Positions 53,211 to 60,878 of a stretch of DNA of 64,000 nucleotides are shown in pieces. A program made the position numbers and the translations under genes. The number at the start of each line of letters is the position of its first letter. Within the stretch, counting starts at the first letter, position 1. The stretch covers positions 1 to 64,000 of the forward strand of contig NZ_JABFCL010000004.1 of NCBI RefSeq assembly GCF_017566145.1, read 5' to 3'. Below the pieces are notes generated by a model, which was not told where the DNA came from, made no database searches, and saw only the letters and a list, made by a program, of their open reading frames with translations. Source of the stretch: Bittarella massiliensis (ex Durand et al. 2017) (GTDB taxonomy: Bacteria; Bacillota; Clostridia; Oscillospirales; Ruminococcaceae).

Positions 53211-53244
53211 AAAAAAGGCGCAGCCGGAAAGGCCCGGCGGCGCC
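53211..53244 (-). terminator. Terminator after the HPr gene
   Basis: GGCGCCGCCGG and CCGGCTGCGCC pair with one mismatch on the minus strand, then six T. Leaky read-through could feed uvrC. Confidence 0.75.
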
Positions 53245-53264
53245 CGATCGCATATCCCAAATGC

Positions 53265-53528
53265 CTACTCTTTAAAGCCAGACTCCACCAGGGCCACCAG
53301 GGCCTCTACGGCCTGCTGCTCGTCGCTGCCGTCGGCCAGGATGCGGATGGCGGTGTCCCCCACGATCCCCAGGGAGAGGACGCCCAACAGGCTCTTGGCG
53401 TTGACCCGGCGCTCGTCTTTCTCGACCCAGATGGAGGACTTGAACTCGTTGGCCTTCTGAATAAAGAAGGTGGCCGGGCGGGCGTGCAGACCGACCTGGT
53501 TTTCTACAACAACATCTTTCACAAACAT
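53265..53528 (-). CDS. HPr-family phosphocarrier protein
   Basis: 87 residues. GLHARPA carries the His15 site phosphorylated by enzyme I, and NAKSLLGVLSLG keeps the Ser46 site of HPr kinase. So it could act both in sugar PTS transport and in catabolite control as HPr. ATG 53528 follows AAGGAG. No PTS genes are near, so a Crh-like regulatory role also fits, although Crh usually lacks His15. Confidence 0.9.
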   Translation of the reverse strand: MFVKDVVVENQVGLHARPATFFIQKANEFKSSIWVEKDERRVNAKSLLGVLSLGIVGDTAIRILADGSDEQQAVEALVALVESGFKE

Positions 53529-53644
53529 AGCGATAGACTCCTTGTCCGTAAATTCTGCCCCCGATTGTCTTGGGGCGGTGTGGCTGGCTTCCCCCGGCCG
53601 CGCGCCGGAGCATTTTGGATACACAGCGATTCTCAAACGACCCC

Positions 53645-53673
53645 ATTATAGCAATCCCCATGGGATTTGTCAG
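53645..53673 (-). promoter_or_regulatory. Promoter of the HPr gene with internal inverted repeat
   Basis: Minus-strand CTGACA (53668-53673), 17 bases, perfect TATAAT (53645-53650). The spacer holds AATCCC-CAT-GGGATT (53653-53667), a short operator candidate. Confidence 0.6.
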
Positions 53674-53744
53674 CAGCTAGAGGGGATTTTCTGCTTTTGC
53701 GATAATACCGCCACTTTCCCGGCGACGGGCTTTGTACAATATTT

Positions 53745-54461
53745 CTATATTTTTATAAACATCATCAGCAGGTTGTACAGTGGCGGTACAAAGATGGCGG
53801 GCAGCAAATTGGCCGTTTTGATCCGCTCGCCAAAGAGGAAGTTGATGCCGATGACCAGGATGATGGCGTTGCCCACCATGGAGATCTGGTCCATGAGGGC
53901 GTCGGTCATCAGGGGGGCCAGGGCCCCGGCCCCCAGGGTCAGCGCCCCCTGGTAGAGGAGGACCGCCAGGGCGGCGAAGCCCACACTGGGCCCCAGGGAG
54001 GCGGTGAGGACCGCCGCCGAGACCAGATCGAGGGTGCTCTTGACCAAGAGGATGCTGGAATCGCCGGTGAGCCCCTCTTCCAGCGCCCCGAGGATGGCCA
54101 TGGCCCCCACGCAGAAGATGACCGCCGCCGGCACAAACCCCTGGGCAAAGCCCTTGATCTTGAGTTTGCGCTCCACAAAGCCGCCAAACCGGCCCAGCCG
54201 GTCGTCAATTTTCAGCAGTTCCCCCGCCAGGACCCCCAGCACCAGGCTGACTAGGAGGAGCAGTCCCCCGTCGAAGGAGACCGCGCCCCCCTCCACCCTG
54301 CCCATGGCCCCCAGGGCGCCGGTGAGGCCGATGAGGATCACCGCCAGCCCCATGGTCTTCATCACCCCGTCCTCGATGCGCTTGGGAATCCCCTTTTTGC
54401 AGAGGAAGCCGACGCCGGTGCCCAACAGCACCGCGCCCACGTTGATCAGGGTGCCGATCAT
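53745..54461 (-). CDS. DUF554-family membrane protein
   Basis: 238 residues with about seven membrane helices, starting MIGTLINVGAVLLGTGVGF, a typical DUF554 beginning; VGAMAILGALEEGLTGD is also characteristic. Probably a transporter; no substrate is known. ATG 54461 overlaps the trmD stop by four bases, so it is the last gene of the ribosome-maturation operon here. Confidence 0.88.
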   Translation of the reverse strand: MIGTLINVGAVLLGTGVGFLCKKGIPKRIEDGVMKTMGLAVILIGLTGALGAMGRVEGGAVSFDGGLLLLVSLVLGVLAGELLKIDDRLGRFGGFVERKLKIKGFAQGFVPAAVIFCVGAMAILGALEEGLTGDSSILLVKSTLDLVSAAVLTASLGPSVGFAALAVLLYQGALTLGAGALAPLMTDALMDQISMVGNAIILVIGINFLFGERIKTANLLPAIFVPPLYNLLMMFIKI

Positions 54462-55216
54462 ACCGTCTCCTCCCACTCCCCGCCCGGGGCTGCGAGGGTC
54501 TCTAAAAAGGCCCGGTCCGCCCCGTCCAGGGGGGCCTTTTGCAGCATGTCGGGGCGCTTTTTCCAGGTGTTGCGCAGGGCCTCTTCCCGCCGGTAGCGCT
54601 GGATGTTGGCGTGGTGCCCCGAGAGGAGGACCGGCGGCACCTCCCTGCCCTGCCAGACCGGCGGGCGGGTGTACTGGGGGTACTCCAGCAGGCCGTTCCA
54701 GTGGCTCTCCTCGGTGAAGCAGTCCTCGCTGGAGAGAACCCCCGGGCAGAGCCGCACCACCGAGTCCACAAAGGCCATGGCGGCGATCTCCCCCCCGGTG
54801 AGGACAAAGTCCCCCAGGGAAATCTCCTCGTCGATGATCTCGTCGAGGACCCGCTGGTCCACCCCCTCGTAGTGCCCGCAGAGGACAAAGAGGGACGCCT
54901 CCCCCGCGTACTCCCGGCTCACCTGCTGGGTGAGGACCCGCCCCTGGGGGGACATGTAGACGGCCTTGGGCCGCCCCCCCCGCTGGGCGCAGACCGCCTC
55001 AAAACAGCGGAAGATGGGTTCTGGCTGCATCACCATCCCCATCCCCCCGCCGTAGGGGTAGTCGTCCACCCGGCCGTGCTTGTCCAGGGTGTACTCGCGG
55101 ATGTTGTGGCAGCGAATCTCCACCAGCCCGTCGGCCACGGCCCGGCCGATGATCGACTCCCCCAAAACGGCCATCACCATCTCGGGGAAGATGGTGGCGA
55201 TGTCGATTTTCATCAT
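54458..55216 (-). CDS. trmD: tRNA (guanine37-N1)-methyltransferase
   Basis: Methylates G37 of tRNAs and prevents frameshifting. 252 residues in the SPOUT fold, with VDDYPYGGGMGMVMQPEP, LCGHYEGVDQRV and FVLTGGEIAAM. ATG 55216 (or 55213) overlaps the rimM stop. Its usual partner rplS does not follow; DUF554 does. Confidence 0.96.
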   Translation of the reverse strand: MMKIDIATIFPEMVMAVLGESIIGRAVADGLVEIRCHNIREYTLDKHGRVDDYPYGGGMGMVMQPEPIFRCFEAVCAQRGGRPKAVYMSPQGRVLTQQVSREYAGEASLFVLCGHYEGVDQRVLDEIIDEEISLGDFVLTGGEIAAMAFVDSVVRLCPGVLSSEDCFTEESHWNGLLEYPQYTRPPVWQGREVPPVLLSGHHANIQRYRREEALRNTWKKRPDMLQKAPLDGADRAFLETLAAPGGEWEETV

Positions 55217-55713
55217 TCAAACAGCCCCTCCAGCGGGCGGATGCGCATCTCCCCGGCGGCCAGGTCGATGGCCAGCACCACCTCTTTGATGGCGGGGATC
55301 AGGGTGACGCGCCCCTCCTTTTCAATGTGGTAGACGTCGTTGGCCCCGGTCTGGGTCACCTCGCAGAGGGTGCCGTAGCACGCGCCGCTGTCGGCGTCCT
55401 TCACCGTCAGGCCCACCAGGTCCTGCACGTAAAAGCTGCCCTCGGGCAGCTGCACGTCGCCCCGGTCCATGTAGAGGACCCGGCCGATGTAGCGGGTGGC
55501 CTGCTCCACCGTGTCGATCCCCTCGAACTTGCAGACCACCACGTTTTTGTGCACCCGGCTGCGCTCGATCTTGAGGGTCTCGGCCCGGCCCTCGGTGAAG
55601 AGCCGCTCAAAGCCCAGCAGAAAATCCGGCGAATCGCACCAGGGCTGAATGCGCACCTCGCCCCGCACCCCGTGGGTGGTGACGATCTTCCCCACTTCCA
55701 AATCCTGTTTCAT
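55213..55713 (-). CDS. rimM: Ribosome maturation factor RimM
   Basis: 30S assembly factor. 166 residues from ATG 55713 (KQDLEVGKIVTTHGVRGEVRI), behind GGGGGAGGACGAG. The PRC-barrel C-terminal half includes YVQDLVGLTV and VLIPAIKEV-like VTLIPAIKEVV. Confidence 0.94.
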   Translation of the reverse strand: MKQDLEVGKIVTTHGVRGEVRIQPWCDSPDFLLGFERLFTEGRAETLKIERSRVHKNVVVCKFEGIDTVEQATRYIGRVLYMDRGDVQLPEGSFYVQDLVGLTVKDADSGACYGTLCEVTQTGANDVYHIEKEGRVTLIPAIKEVVLAIDLAAGEMRIRPLEGLFE

Positions 55714-55753
55714 CTCGTCCTCCCCCGGCCGCGCCAAAGGCGGCCCAATACAA

Positions 55754-55793
55754 ACCGTAGGGAAAGCAAAGTCGCCCTCGCTTTCCCTACGGT
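55754..55793. other. Perfect 14-bp inverted repeat between khpA and rimM
   Basis: ACCGTAGGGAAAGC (55754-55767) and GCTTTCCCTACGGT (55780-55793) flank a 12-base loop. Only a weak T-rich tail follows on the minus strand, so it may be an attenuator or RNA-processing hairpin inside the operon. Confidence 0.75.
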
Positions 55794-55802
55794 GTGAAGC
55801 CT

Positions 55803-56036
55803 CTAGTCGATGTCCACCTGGACCTTTTCGCCGACGCGAACAGCGGCCGCCCGCATCACAGTGCGAATGGCCTTGGCGATCCGCCCCTGTTTGCCGATGA
55901 CCCGGCCCATGTCGTCGGCCGCCACGTGGATGTGGTAGACGGTGACGCCCTCTTCATTGGGCTCGTCCTTCTGCACCTGGACGGCGGTCTTGTCCTCGAC
56001 CAGACCGGTCACCAGGGCGATGAGCAGTTCTTCCAT
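55803..56036 (-). CDS. khpA: KH-domain RNA-binding protein
   Basis: 77 residues, single KH domain with the GxxG loop as GKQG (MGRVIGKQGRIAKAIRTV). In Firmicutes KhpA pairs with KhpB and affects RNA and cell-size control. It lies between rpsP and rimM, its standard place. Confidence 0.95.
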   Translation of the reverse strand: MEELLIALVTGLVEDKTAVQVQKDEPNEEGVTVYHIHVAADDMGRVIGKQGRIAKAIRTVMRAAAVRVGEKVQVDID

Positions 56037-56059
56037 GCCACAGACCTCCCCGGGCGCGA

Positions 56060-56302
56060 TTACTCAGCGCCCTGCTGTTTGAGCAGGCTCTTGACGGTGT
56101 CGGTGGGCTGGGCGCCGTTGGCGATCCACTTCTGGGCCTTCTCCATGTCGATTTTCACCACTTTGGGGTCTTTGGTCGGGTCGTAGTAGCCCAGCTCCTC
56201 GATGAAGCGGCCGCCGCGGGGGTAGCGGGAGTCGGCCACGACGATGCGGTAAAAGGGGGCTTTCTTGGCGCCCATCCGGCGCAGTCTGATTTTCACTGCC
56301 AT
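56060..56302 (-). CDS. rpsP: 30S ribosomal protein S16
   Basis: 80 residues: [24 protein letters not shown] is the S16 signature, followed by [10 protein letters not shown]. Starts at ATG 56302 after TTGGAGGAATTG. Confidence 0.98.
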   Translation of the reverse strand: MAVKIRLRRMGAKKAPFYRIVVADSRYPRGGRFIEELGYYDPTKDPKVVKIDMEKAQKWIANGAQPTDTVKSLLKQQGAE

Positions 56303-56423
56303 GATACAATTCCTCCAATGATGTTTTCTGTTTATTGCTGTGCAATAAAGGGACTGGCGGCTGCAAGGCCGCGCTCTTTTATAGCACCGGCCGGTCTCCC
56401 GGGCCGGAATCTACCGGTAAAAC

Positions 56424-56465
56424 AGGTTACAAAAAGGTTACACAAGGTTACACAGGGGTTACATG
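56424..56465. repeat. Four tandem GGTTACA-type repeats at the end of ffh
   Basis: GGTTACA occurs four times at roughly 10-base spacing, the last covering the ffh stop codon. On the minus strand each unit reads TGTAACC and so offers TAA in different frames. Confidence 0.65.
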
Positions 56466-57781
56466 AAGGGCATCATCCGCCGCCGCTTGCCGGGGCGGCT
56501 GAACTGCTTCATCAGCTTGCTCATGGTCTCGAACTGCTTGAGCAGGCGGTTGACATCCTCCACCCGGGTGCCGCTGCCGGCGGCGATGCGCCGCTTGCGG
56601 CCGGGGTTGATGAGCTTGGGCTTGGCCCGCTCCTCCGGGGTCATGGAGCAGATGATGGCCCGCACCTGGTCCATCTGGCGGTCGTCCAGGTCGGCCCCGC
56701 TGAGCTTGTTGCCGATCCCCCCGGGGAGCATGCTCACGATCTGCTGCAAGCTGCCCATGTTCCGCATCTGGTCGAGCTGGACGAGCATGTCCTCCAGGTC
56801 GAACTTGTTCTTGCGGAACTTCTCCTCCATGGCCTTTTGCTGCTTTTCGTCGAACTGGGTCTGGGCCTTTTCGATGAAGGTGAGCACGTCCCCCATCCCC
56901 AGGATGCGGGAGGCCATGCGGTCGGGGTAGAAGGGCTCCAGGTCATCCAGCTTTTCGCCGGTGCCCGAAAACTTGATGGGTTTGCCGGTGACCGCCTTGA
57001 CCGAGAGGGCCGCGCCCCCCCGGGTGTCGCCGTCGAGCTTGGTGAGCACCACGCCGGTGATCTCCAGCAGCTGGTTGAAGCTCTCGGCCACCGAGACGGC
57101 GTCCTGGCCGGTCATGGAGTCGATGACCAGGAGGATCTCGTCGGGCTCGACCGCGGCCTTGATGGCGGCCAACTCGGCCATCAGGGCCTCGTCGATGTGC
57201 AGCCGGCCGGCGGTGTCGAGGATGACGATGTCGTTGCCGTGGTCCTTGGCGTGGCCCAGGGCTTTTTTGGCGATCTCCACCGGGTCGCCCTGACCCATCT
57301 CAAAGACCGGGACCCCGGCCTGTTCGCCCACCACCTGCAGCTGTTTGATGGCCGCCGGGCGGTAGACGTCGCAGGCCACCAGCAGCGGGCGGTGCCCCTG
57401 GCTTTTGAGCAGTTTGCCCAACTTGCCCGAGTGGGTGGTTTTGCCCGCGCCCTGCAGGCCGCACATCATGATGACGCAGGGCGGCTTGGAGGGGATGTGC
57501 AGGCGGCTGACCTCCCCCCCCATGAGGGAGATGAGCTCCTCGTGGACGATCTTGATGACCTGCTGGGCGGGGGTCAAACTCTCAAAGACGGCGGCGCCCA
57601 CCGCCCGCTCGGTCACCGCGTCCACAAACTGCTTGGCGACCTTGTAGTTGACGTCCGCCTCCAGCAGGGCCAGGCGGACCTCCCGCATGGCGGTCTTGAC
57701 GTCCTTCTCCCCCAGCTTGCCCTTCTGCTTTAACTTTTTAAAGGCGGCAGACAGCTTTTCAGACAATCCTTCAAAGGCCAC
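56459..57781 (-). CDS. ffh: Signal recognition particle protein Ffh
   Basis: GTPase and signal-sequence-binding subunit of SRP. 440 residues: NG domain with P-loop GLQGAGKTTHSGKL, DTAGRLHIDEALM, TKLDGDTRGGAALS, then the Met-rich M domain with SRP RNA-binding region (GSGTRVEDVNRLLKQF). It follows ylxM by 18 bases. Confidence 0.98.
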   Translation of the reverse strand: MAFEGLSEKLSAAFKKLKQKGKLGEKDVKTAMREVRLALLEADVNYKVAKQFVDAVTERAVGAAVFESLTPAQQVIKIVHEELISLMGGEVSRLHIPSKPPCVIMMCGLQGAGKTTHSGKLGKLLKSQGHRPLLVACDVYRPAAIKQLQVVGEQAGVPVFEMGQGDPVEIAKKALGHAKDHGNDIVILDTAGRLHIDEALMAELAAIKAAVEPDEILLVIDSMTGQDAVSVAESFNQLLEITGVVLTKLDGDTRGGAALSVKAVTGKPIKFSGTGEKLDDLEPFYPDRMASRILGMGDVLTFIEKAQTQFDEKQQKAMEEKFRKNKFDLEDMLVQLDQMRNMGSLQQIVSMLPGGIGNKLSGADLDDRQMDQVRAIICSMTPEERAKPKLINPGRKRRIAAGSGTRVEDVNRLLKQFETMSKLMKQFSRPGKRRRMMPFM

Positions 57782-57799
57782 GGTATTCCCCCCTTTCCC

Positions 57800-58162
57800 C
57801 TATTCGCCGATTTCTTTGACGGTCTCCAAGATCGCCTTGACCGACCGCTCGATCTCGGCGGAGGAGTTGTAGTTGTCGTTGAGCAGCGAGATGTTTTTGG
57901 CCTCCTGGGTGATCCGCTCCAGCCCCTGGTACATCTGGCGGTAGCGGCGGCAGAGGCCCAGCTTCTCCTCCATCTCCAGCAGGGTGGCCTCCCCCCTCTT
58001 GATGGAGTCGCGCACCCCCTGGCGGGTGATGCCGGTGTTCTCGGCAATCTCGCCCAGGGAGAGGTCCTGGTCGTAGTAGAGGACGATGCAGTCGCGCTGC
58101 TTCTCGGTGAGCAGCTCCCCGTAGAAGTCGCACAGCAGGGCGATCTCCAAATTTTTGGACAC
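57800..58162 (-). CDS. ylxM: YlxM-family HTH protein
   Basis: 120 residues with a sigma-70 region 4-like helix-turn-helix: LLTEKQRDCIVLYYDQDLSLGEIAENTGITRQGVRDSIKRGE. In Firmicutes YlxM lies before ffh and is thought to modulate SRP. Starts at ATG 58162 behind GAGGGGGGAGCGG. Confidence 0.94.
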   Translation of the reverse strand: MSKNLEIALLCDFYGELLTEKQRDCIVLYYDQDLSLGEIAENTGITRQGVRDSIKRGEATLLEMEEKLGLCRRYRQMYQGLERITQEAKNISLLNDNYNSSAEIERSVKAILETVKEIGE

Positions 58163-58243
58163 GGGCCGCTCCCCCCTCTCAAAAAGACACGCCGGAGGCC
58201 CGGCGTCGAGCCATCAGCGTGTAAAGTGTTTTTCTTTACATTG

Positions 58244-58272
58244 AGTATAGCAGAGCTCCGGCCCCCTGTCAA
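58244..58272 (-). promoter_or_regulatory. Promoter of the ylxM-ffh operon
   Basis: Minus-strand TTGACA (58267-58272), 17 bases, TATACT (58244-58249), both close to consensus. It probably drives ylxM, ffh, rpsP, khpA, rimM, trmD and the DUF554 gene. Confidence 0.75.
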
Positions 58273-58335
58273 GGCCTTTCCCTTTACCAATTGCAATGTT
58301 CGTCAAAAAAGAAGGGGATATTTTGTGCAGGCGAC

Positions 58336-58959
58336 CTATTTCTTCTTTCCGTAGACAAAGACGGTCACGTTTTCCACCCCGGCGTAGGAAAAGTGGGTCG
58401 CGGCCTCGGCCAGCCGCTGCAGCCCCTGCGCCTCGTAAAAGCGGTGGTTGCAGCCGGTGTCGGTGTGGACGTAGAAGCTCTCGACCCCCTGGGCGGCAAA
58501 GTGGTCCATCAAGTTTTGGTAGAGCCGCTTGCCGATGCCCAGGCCGCGGCAGCTCTCGTCCACCAGGAAGAGGGCGAGCTCGGCGTCAAAGGGGTAGCCG
58601 ACCTCCCGGTCCAGGGCGGCCAGGGTCTCGCCGTAGCCCGACCACTCCCCATTCCCCTTGCGAAAAGCGCGGTCAAAGAGGAGGGGGACGGTGTGGCGGA
58701 GGGCGCGGAAGTAGGCCCCCCAGTGCCACCGCCTTTTGCCCCTGCGGCGCTCGGCGCCCACAATGACCCCCACCGGCCTGCCCTCCCGCAGGGCCACGCA
58801 GGTATAGCTCGCTTGCAGCAGGCAGGAGAGCAGGTAGCTCTGCCCGAAGTGGCCGGCCCCCTTGGGGCCGGCTGTGAACTGGTCAAACTGCCAGGTGTCG
58901 ACGATGATGCGGCCCAGCTCGGCGCAGTCGGACGGCTGGATGCTTCGGTAGGTGATCAC
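58336..58959 (-). CDS. GNAT-family N-acetyltransferase
   Basis: 207 residues. The acetyl-CoA motif A is LFLVDESCRGLGIGKRLYQNLMDHF near residues 130-155, followed by a late YEAQGLQR. The substrate is unknown. GTG 58959 (ITYRSIQPSDCAELGR) follows GAAAGGGGAAAACAG; the open frame continuing upstream to 59700 is a shadow of the amidohydrolase gene. It lies downstream of that gene across a terminator. Confidence 0.85.
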   Translation of the reverse strand: MITYRSIQPSDCAELGRIIVDTWQFDQFTAGPKGAGHFGQSYLLSCLLQASYTCVALREGRPVGVIVGAERRRGKRRWHWGAYFRALRHTVPLLFDRAFRKGNGEWSGYGETLAALDREVGYPFDAELALFLVDESCRGLGIGKRLYQNLMDHFAAQGVESFYVHTDTGCNHRFYEAQGLQRLAEAATHFSYAGVENVTVFVYGKKK

Positions 58960-59068
58960 CTGTTTTCCCCTTTCCCACAGGCGGGCGGACCGGTGGGCCG
59001 CCCGCAAAAAGTACATGATTGTACCAACAGGATGCCATCTCCCCCTCCCCCTGTCAACCCCCGGCCCA

Positions 59069-59103
59069 CAAAAAAAGGGGCGGAGCCCCTCGCTCCGCCC
59101 CCT
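59069..59103 (-). terminator. Terminator after the amidohydrolase gene
   Basis: GGGGCGGAGC-type stem (arms 59077-59086 and 59092-59102, GC-rich) with eight T on the minus strand. Confidence 0.85.
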
Positions 59104-59132
59104 TTGAAAACGGCGCTTCCCCTCTGCCGCCG

Positions 59133-60317
59133 CTAGGCCCGGTAGACGATCTCCCCGTCCTTGACCGTCATGCGGTTGTCGGTGACGGTGGCGATGGTTT
59201 GCAGCGGGTCTTCCCGGTAGACGGCAAAGCAGGCCCGCTTGCCCGGGGTGATGGAGCCCAGGCTGTCTTCCACCCCGCAGAGCTTGGCCGACTCGATGGT
59301 GCCGATGCGCAGCGCCTGGAGGGGGGTGAGGCCGCCCTTCTCCACCATCAGCACGTACTCGCTGCAGCTGTTTTCCGGCGGGTTGGAGGGGGTGCCCGCG
59401 TCGGTGCCCATGCAGATGTTGACCCCGGCGGCACAGGCGTCCCGGAAGGAGCGGAGATGGGCGTCGATGACCTCTTTGGTCTTGCGGATGACGTAGTCGG
59501 GCTGCTTCACCGGGCTGTCGCCGTGGAGGATGAAGTGGCTGGCCGCCAGGGTGGGGCAAAACCAGGTGCCCTGCTCCACCATCCGGCGGATGGTCTCCCC
59601 GTCCAGATAGCAGCCGTGCTCGATGGAGTCGATCCCCGCCCGCACCGAGTCGCGGATGCCCGAGGCCCCCTGGGCGTGGGAGCAGACCTTGGCCCCGCAC
59701 TTGTGGGCCTCCCGCACCACGGCCTCCATCTCCTCCAGATCCATCTGCTGGGCGCCGGGCTCCACCCCCTTGGTCATGATGCCGCCGGTGGCGATGACCT
59801 TGATCCAGTCGGCCCCGGCCCGCAGCTGGTCCCGGGTGGCCTTGCGCATCTCCTCCGCCCCGTCGGCCTGCAGCCCGCAGAGGGTCCAGCTGTGCCCGCC
59901 GGTGATGCAGATGCAGCGGCCGCAGGCGAGCATGTCCGGTCCCTGCACCCGCCCGGCGCGAATCTCGTCGCGCAGCAGGATGTCGATGCCCGAGTAGCCG
60001 CCCACGTCCCGAATGAAGGTCACCCCCGCCTTGAGAAAGCCCTGCAAGCTCTTGACGGCCAGCAGGGTCAGCCGGGCGTCGCTGCCGCCGATGAGGTTCA
60101 TGTCGGCGTCGCTGCTGATGGTGATGTGGGTGTGGCAGTTGAAGGCGCCGGGGGCCAGGTACTGGCCCCCCATCTCCACCACCTGGCAGCCCTCGGGCAG
60201 GGGGCCCACCTCGCCGACCGCGGCGATCTTGCCGTCCTCCACCAGCAGGTCGCCGGCAAAGCTGCGGCCCTCCAAGACGTCCACGATGTTGGCGTTTTTA
60301 AAGCAGACCTGTTTCAC
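59133..60317 (-). CDS. Metal-dependent amidohydrolase
   Basis: 394 residues of the imidazolonepropionase/prolidase-like amidohydrolase group. Metal motif HTH (FNCHTHITI), a Lys in WIKVIATGG, His residues in CSHAQG and SIEHGCYL, and the Asp in GTDAGTP are all present, so it should be active. Substrate unknown; peptides, N-acyl amino acids and ring lactams are known in the family. GTG 60317 lies 9 bases after GAGGAGG; another GTG three codons earlier is too close to that site. Confidence 0.9.
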   Translation of the reverse strand: MKQVCFKNANIVDVLEGRSFAGDLLVEDGKIAAVGEVGPLPEGCQVVEMGGQYLAPGAFNCHTHITISSDADMNLIGGSDARLTLLAVKSLQGFLKAGVTFIRDVGGYSGIDILLRDEIRAGRVQGPDMLACGRCICITGGHSWTLCGLQADGAEEMRKATRDQLRAGADWIKVIATGGIMTKGVEPGAQQMDLEEMEAVVREAHKCGAKVCSHAQGASGIRDSVRAGIDSIEHGCYLDGETIRRMVEQGTWFCPTLAASHFILHGDSPVKQPDYVIRKTKEVIDAHLRSFRDACAAGVNICMGTDAGTPSNPPENSCSEYVLMVEKGGLTPLQALRIGTIESAKLCGVEDSLGSITPGKRACFAVYREDPLQTIATVTDNRMTVKDGEIVYRA

Positions 60318-60466
60318 CGTTTTCACTCCTCCTCTGCCGGCCGTGCGGGCCGGCTCTTTTTTCTGCAAGTATGGCACGCCCTGCGCCATTTGTCCAACCC
60401 GGAAACCCCTTGCGGGGCCGCCTTTAAAAAAAGTTGTGAAAATTGTACAGACAGCCCCCCTTTTTC

Positions 60467-60495
60467 TTGACAATGCCGACAGGCAATAGTATCCT
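60467..60495 (+). promoter_or_regulatory. Promoter of the feo operon
   Basis: Consensus TTGACA (60467-60472), 17 bases, TATCCT (60490-60495), 47 bases before feoA. The spacer contains GCC...GGC symmetry, but I cannot call a Fur or DtxR operator. Confidence 0.65.
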
Positions 60496-60542
60496 GTAAG
60501 CAGAGACTAACTTATGGACGTGTGGAGAGGGGAAGTGCAGGT

Positions 60543-60878
60543 ATGACATTGGACAAAGTGACACCGGGACAGGGGGGCGTCATCACCCAGGTGGGGGGCG
60601 AGGGGGTCCTCCGCCGCCGGTTGCTGGACATGGGGCTGACCCCCGGCACCCGGGTTTCGGTGCGCAAGATCGCCCCCATGGGCGACCCGATCGAGCTGTT
60701 TTTGCGCAGCTACGTGCTGACCATCCGCAAGGAGGAGGCGGCCAACATCGCCCTGGAGGGGGTGGGGGACGCCGCCCTCCCCCGCGCCGCCGAACACCGC
60801 CCTGAACCGGCGGAGGCGGCACCGGGCCACCGCGGCGGCAGACCGGAAAAGCACCGCAGAGGGAGGTGGGGCAGATGA
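60543..60878 (+). CDS. feoA: Ferrous iron transport protein A
   Basis: SH3-like partner of FeoB. The first 75 residues match FeoA (LDMGLTPGTRVSVRKIAPMGDPIEL), and then an unusual Arg/Pro-rich tail of about 35 residues overlaps the FeoB ribosome site. ATG 60543. It overlaps feoB by four bases. Confidence 0.92.
   Translation: MTLDKVTPGQGGVITQVGGEGVLRRRLLDMGLTPGTRVSVRKIAPMGDPIELFLRSYVLTIRKEEAANIALEGVGDAALPRAAEHRPEPAEAAPGHRGGRPEKHRRGRWGR

Noticed and set aside
58960..59700. A 454-codon fusion frame extending the GNAT gene upstream
   Set aside because: The extension is an out-of-frame reading of the amidohydrolase 3' part and crosses its terminator; GTG 58959 has a good ribosome site.
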